A DNA stretch of 44,375 nt, from the NCBI GenBank assembly GCA_964538515.1, contig CAZIEW010000045.1:1-44375 (forward strand), read 5' to 3'. The notes under the pieces were generated by a model. It ran no database searches. It saw only the letters and a program-made list of their open reading frames with translations, and was not told the origin of the DNA. The translations under genes and the position numbers were made by a program. This document shows positions 41,672-44,375 of the stretch, in pieces (within the stretch, counting starts at the first letter, position 1; each line of letters begins with the position of its first letter). The stretch is from CALBZH01 sp964538515 (lineage in GTDB: Bacteria > Desulfobacterota > Syntrophobacteria > Syntrophobacterales > Syntrophobacteraceae).

Positions 41672-42514
41672 ATGAATGTGGAGGCGGCCATCCTTTCCGA
41701 ACGGGAGTTCAGTCGGCTCAGCGCCTTCATCCATGGCCACTGCGGCATCAAGATGCCTCCGGGAAAGCGCACCATGCTCGAGGGGCGTCTGAGAAAGCGT
41801 CTTCGCGCATTGGGCATCGATTCATTCAACACCTATTGCGAGTATCTTCTCAGCCCGGATGGGTTGAGCACCGAATGCGCGCACATGATCGATGCCGTGA
41901 CCACCAACAAGACCGACTTCTTTCGGGAGCCCGGTCATTTCGACTATCTCATGCAAGCGGTCCTGCCCGAATTCGTCGATCGCGGCATCGGCATTCAAAA
42001 CAACCTCAATGCCTGGAGTGCCGCCTGCTCCACGGGTGAAGAAGCCTACACGATCGCGATGGTCTTGAATGAGTTTTCTGAGAAAACGTACCCTATGCGT
42101 TATTGTATTCTGGCTACAGATATATCAACTCAAGTTCTTGATAAGGCGCGATCTGCGATATACGATCATGAAAGGGTAGAATCGATGCCTATAGCTATTC
42201 GAAAGAAGTATTTCTTGAGAAGCAAGGATAGATCTAAGAACCTAGTGCGGATTATTCCTGAATTAAGAAATAAGGTAAAATTTCAGCGTCTCAATTTCAT
42301 GGATGATCACTATAGAATACCAGAGAAAATGGCGTTTATCTTCTGCAGGAACGTGCTGATATATTTTGATAGAGCGACACAACAAAGCGTGCTGACAAAG
42401 CTGTGTAAGAGCCTCATCCCCGGAGGGTACCTCTTTACGGGGCATTCGGAAACCATACAGGGGCTTGATTTGCCTGTGATCAACGTCGGAACGACGGTGT
42501 ACAGGAAGCTATGA
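41672..42514 (+). CDS. cheR: Chemotaxis receptor methyltransferase CheR
   Basis: SAM-dependent glutamate methyltransferase, 280 aa. An N-terminal helical domain (LRKRLRALGI) is followed by the SAM-binding fold (TNKTDFFREPGHF, AWSAACSTGEEAYTIAM, CILATDIS, FIFCRNVLIYFD, and GGYLFTGHSE). The ATG at 41672 has AGGA seven bases upstream; an ATG at 41642 would add 10 residues without a good RBS. The gene is mosaic in composition: about 42061-42420 is about 39% GC by my count, while the preceding 60 bases are 60%. The reading frame and motifs run through intact. Its stop overlaps cheD (ATGA). Confidence 0.94.
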   Translation: MNVEAAILSEREFSRLSAFIHGHCGIKMPPGKRTMLEGRLRKRLRALGIDSFNTYCEYLLSPDGLSTECAHMIDAVTTNKTDFFREPGHFDYLMQAVLPEFVDRGIGIQNNLNAWSAACSTGEEAYTIAMVLNEFSEKTYPMRYCILATDISTQVLDKARSAIYDHERVESMPIAIRKKYFLRSKDRSKNLVRIIPELRNKVKFQRLNFMDDHYRIPEKMAFIFCRNVLIYFDRATQQSVLTKLCKSLIPGGYLFTGHSETIQGLDLPVINVGTTVYRKL

Positions 42515-43113
42515 TCGCACTGCCTTTGCGGGAGGACTTCGAGGCTCGGCGGATGAGAAAGGAAATCCATATTCACGCCGGGGACTTGTGTGCGACCAGG
42601 GACCCGTCGAGCATCCACACGCTCCTTGGATCGTGCGTGGCGGTCTGTTTGTACGACCCGGTTGAAAACCTGGGTGGCATGAACCATATCCTCCTGCCGG
42701 GAAGGGCCGACATGAAGCATTTTGATGCAACTGCCCGGTACGGGGTCAATGCCATGGAGCTTTTGATCAATCGTCTCATGGGGCTCGGTGGCGATCGTCG
42801 CCGTTTCATCGCCAAGGCGTTCGGTGGAGCCCATGTACTGCCGAACATCTCGCAGGAATACGGTACCGGACAACGCAACATCGAATTTGTTCTGGAGTTC
42901 CTATCCATCGAGGGCATCCGGCTCGTCGGCTACGACTTGGGAGGCTGCCAGGCACGCCGAGTCTACTTTTACACCGATACGGGCGACGCATGGGTCAAGC
43001 GGATATCGGGACGGATTCATCCACGGGTCGGTCTGGATGAGCAGAGGCTGTGCGAATCGGTGCGAGAGCGTGCTGGTCATTCGGAAGACGTGACTCTGTT
43101 CACGAAGGACTGA
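42511..43113 (+). CDS. cheD: Chemoreceptor glutamine deamidase CheD
   Basis: Deamidase of 200 aa acting on MCP glutamines. The nucleophile is Cys42 (LLGSCVAVCLYDP) and the general-base His59 (GGMNHILLP), 17 residues apart as in Thermotoga CheD. The ATG overlaps the cheR stop; Met15 is a possible alternative giving 186 aa. Composition returns to the high-GC background. Confidence 0.93.
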   Translation: MIALPLREDFEARRMRKEIHIHAGDLCATRDPSSIHTLLGSCVAVCLYDPVENLGGMNHILLPGRADMKHFDATARYGVNAMELLINRLMGLGGDRRRFIAKAFGGAHVLPNISQEYGTGQRNIEFVLEFLSIEGIRLVGYDLGGCQARRVYFYTDTGDAWVKRISGRIHPRVGLDEQRLCESVRERAGHSEDVTLFTKD

Positions 43114-43201
43114 TCGCATTCATGCCCGATAGATCGCTTCAAGCTGGGATTCCTAACGATTGCGAATGCGCGTCCCATGCGGTAGCTGCGGAGGTGATCG
43201 C

Positions 43202-44269
43202 ATGAACAAGAAGATCAATGTCTTGATTGTCGACGATTCTGCCCTGGTTCGCCAGACGCTGCAGGAAATCCTCGTTTCGGATCCCGAAATCGAGGTGATG
43301 GCAACGGCCTCGGATCCCTTCGTGGCGGCCGAGAGGCTGAAAGAAGGGATTCCCGACGTCATCACGCTGGATGTGGAAATGCCCCGTATGGATGGCATCA
43401 CCTTTCTCCAGAAGCTGATGACGCAGCATCCTATTCCGGTGGTGATCTGTTCGAGCCTCACGGAGAAAGGGTCGCGGACCACCTTGAAGGCGCTGGAATA
43501 CGGAGCCGTTGAAATCATCGAAAAGCCCAAGCTGGGCACCAAGAGGTTTTTCGAAGAGTCCCGGGTCCGGATCTGCGACGCCGTGAAGGCCGCTTCGAGG
43601 GTCGAGGTGAGACGGATGGCCGAGCTGCGCTGCATCGAGCCCAAGCTCACCGCCGATGCGGTGCTTCCGATGTCCAAGACCCGAGCGATGGTCGAAACCA
43701 CGGAGAAGGTGGTTGTTGTCGGGGCTTCCACGGGGGGCACCGAAGCCCTCCGGGTACTCCTCGAATCGTTCCCGATCGATTCTCCCGCCATCGCCATCGT
43801 CCAGCATATGCCGGAGCATTTTACGGCCGCGTTTGCCAGGCGCCTGGACGGCATCTGCAGGATTTCCGTTAAAGAAGCAGAGGATAACGACACCATGATC
43901 CGGGGGCGTGCCCTGATCGCCCCCGGTAGCCATCACATGCTGCTCAAGCGCAGCGGTGCCCGCTACTACGTCGAAATCAAGGAAGGTCCCCTCGTCTCAC
44001 GTCACCGCCCTTCGGTGGATGTTCTGTTTCGATCGGCGGCCCGATACGCCGGCGGCAACTGCGTGGGGGTCATCATGACCGGCATGGGGGATGACGGGGC
44101 CAAAGGGATGAACGAAATGCGCGAAGCCGGGGCGATGACTCTGGCCCAGGACGAGAAATCCTGTGTGGTGTTCGGCATGCCGCAAGAGGCGATCAAGCTC
44201 GGCGGCGTGAGCCGGGTCGTCCCCTTGGAGCGGATCGCGTCCGAGGTGCTGCGGCTGTGCAGCCGCTGA
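43202..44269 (+). CDS. cheB: Chemotaxis methylesterase/deamidase response regulator CheB
   Basis: Protein of 355 aa with a receiver (Asp57 in ITLDVEMPRMDG) and a C-terminal methylesterase domain whose catalytic triad is Ser176 (GASTGGTEAL), His202 (VQHMPEHF) and Asp298 (TGMGDDG). The ATG at 43202 has an almost ideal Shine-Dalgarno, GGAGGTGAT (43190-43198). It is the last gene of the che operon in view. Confidence 0.96.
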   Translation: MNKKINVLIVDDSALVRQTLQEILVSDPEIEVMATASDPFVAAERLKEGIPDVITLDVEMPRMDGITFLQKLMTQHPIPVVICSSLTEKGSRTTLKALEYGAVEIIEKPKLGTKRFFEESRVRICDAVKAASRVEVRRMAELRCIEPKLTADAVLPMSKTRAMVETTEKVVVVGASTGGTEALRVLLESFPIDSPAIAIVQHMPEHFTAAFARRLDGICRISVKEAEDNDTMIRGRALIAPGSHHMLLKRSGARYYVEIKEGPLVSRHRPSVDVLFRSAARYAGGNCVGVIMTGMGDDGAKGMNEMREAGAMTLAQDEKSCVVFGMPQEAIKLGGVSRVVPLERIASEVLRLCSR

Positions 44270-44296
44270 CGCGTCTCGAAAGGACGGAGCCGGGAG

Positions 44297-44330
44297 GAGG
44301 ACCCCACCCCCTCCCTGGCTGCACTCGCCA
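44297..44330 (+). terminator. Possible hairpin downstream of cheB
   Basis: GCC-GGGAG near 44299 can pair with CTCCCTGGC (about 44312-44320) with a bulge. There is no T-run, so the evidence for termination is weak. Confidence 0.25.
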
Positions 44331-44375
44331 TCCCTGGAGCCGATCCAACTCCTTGTGCCCTGGATAGCCAGACCA

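Noticed and set aside
42061..42420. Frameshift or pseudogene in cheR at the AT-rich patch
   Set aside because: The frame is open throughout and the motifs FCRNVLIYFD and GGYLFTGHSE are intact.

Overview
The window comes from a mesophilic-looking, roughly 58-60% GC, Gram-negative sulfate reducer of the former Deltaproteobacteria (Desulfobacterota; a Syntrophobacter-like lineage is my guess, not shown). The basis is a complete dsrMKJOP operon (the membrane redox complex coupled to dissimilatory sulfite reduction), a Desulfovibrio-type lactate oxidation gene set, and a large chemosensory cluster. Genes are tightly packed, with many 4-base stop/start overlaps. I see no insertion sequence, integrase, CRISPR array, rRNA or tRNA.

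Layout. (1) 127-3823: gltX, then a Cache-HAMP-PAS histidine kinase whose ATP-binding half looks dead. (2) 3846-8507, minus strand: a flavodoxin-like reductase, the two halves of an asymmetric ABC exporter and a DUF1828-like protein, in one operon. (3) 9006-12841: a cyclic-nucleotide-binding/methyltransferase fusion followed by a six-TM hybrid histidine kinase, a pairing that recalls a signal synthase with its sensor (Ralstonia PhcB/PhcS-like). (4) 12966-15787, minus: topoisomerase III and a VOC (glyoxalase-fold) protein behind a promoter flanked by two palindromes. (5) 16148-21707: an RsbRD_N-domain protein and dsrM-K-J-O-P, closed by a strong bidirectional terminator and followed by a small glycine-zipper lipoprotein on the other strand. 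(6) 22587-31001: a divergent lactate regulon. lctP-lutC-lutAB (a LutB-LutA fusion) runs left and glcD-glcF-GntR runs right. The two face each other across about 290 bp with two mirrored promoters and two TGGTNNNACCA operators that fit the FadR-type GntR repressor encoded in the right arm. (7) 31066-32920: a 49-aa zinc-ribbon protein and an NtrC-type sigma-54 activator. (8) 33404-44269: a chemosensory operon behind a near-consensus sigma-54 promoter: pseudo-receiver, CheZ-like/MCP-like protein, STAS protein, CheY, CheA, MCP, CheW, CheR, CheD and CheB.

How it fits together. Lactate enters through LctP and is oxidised to pyruvate by the GlcDF-type and LutABC-type flavin/Fe-S enzymes. The electrons can feed the sulfate reduction pathway, whose membrane module is DsrMKJOP. 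The GntR protein probably switches the lactate genes on lactate or a related 2-hydroxy acid. The NtrC-type activator lies between the lactate and che regions and could serve either. The points most worth a second look are the methyltransferase/six-TM kinase pair, the CheZ-like catalytic motif and C-terminal peptide inside an MCP-like protein, the back-to-back MshEN-type (c-di-GMP-binding) motifs inside CheA, the AT-rich patch within cheR, and the mirrored lactate promoters.
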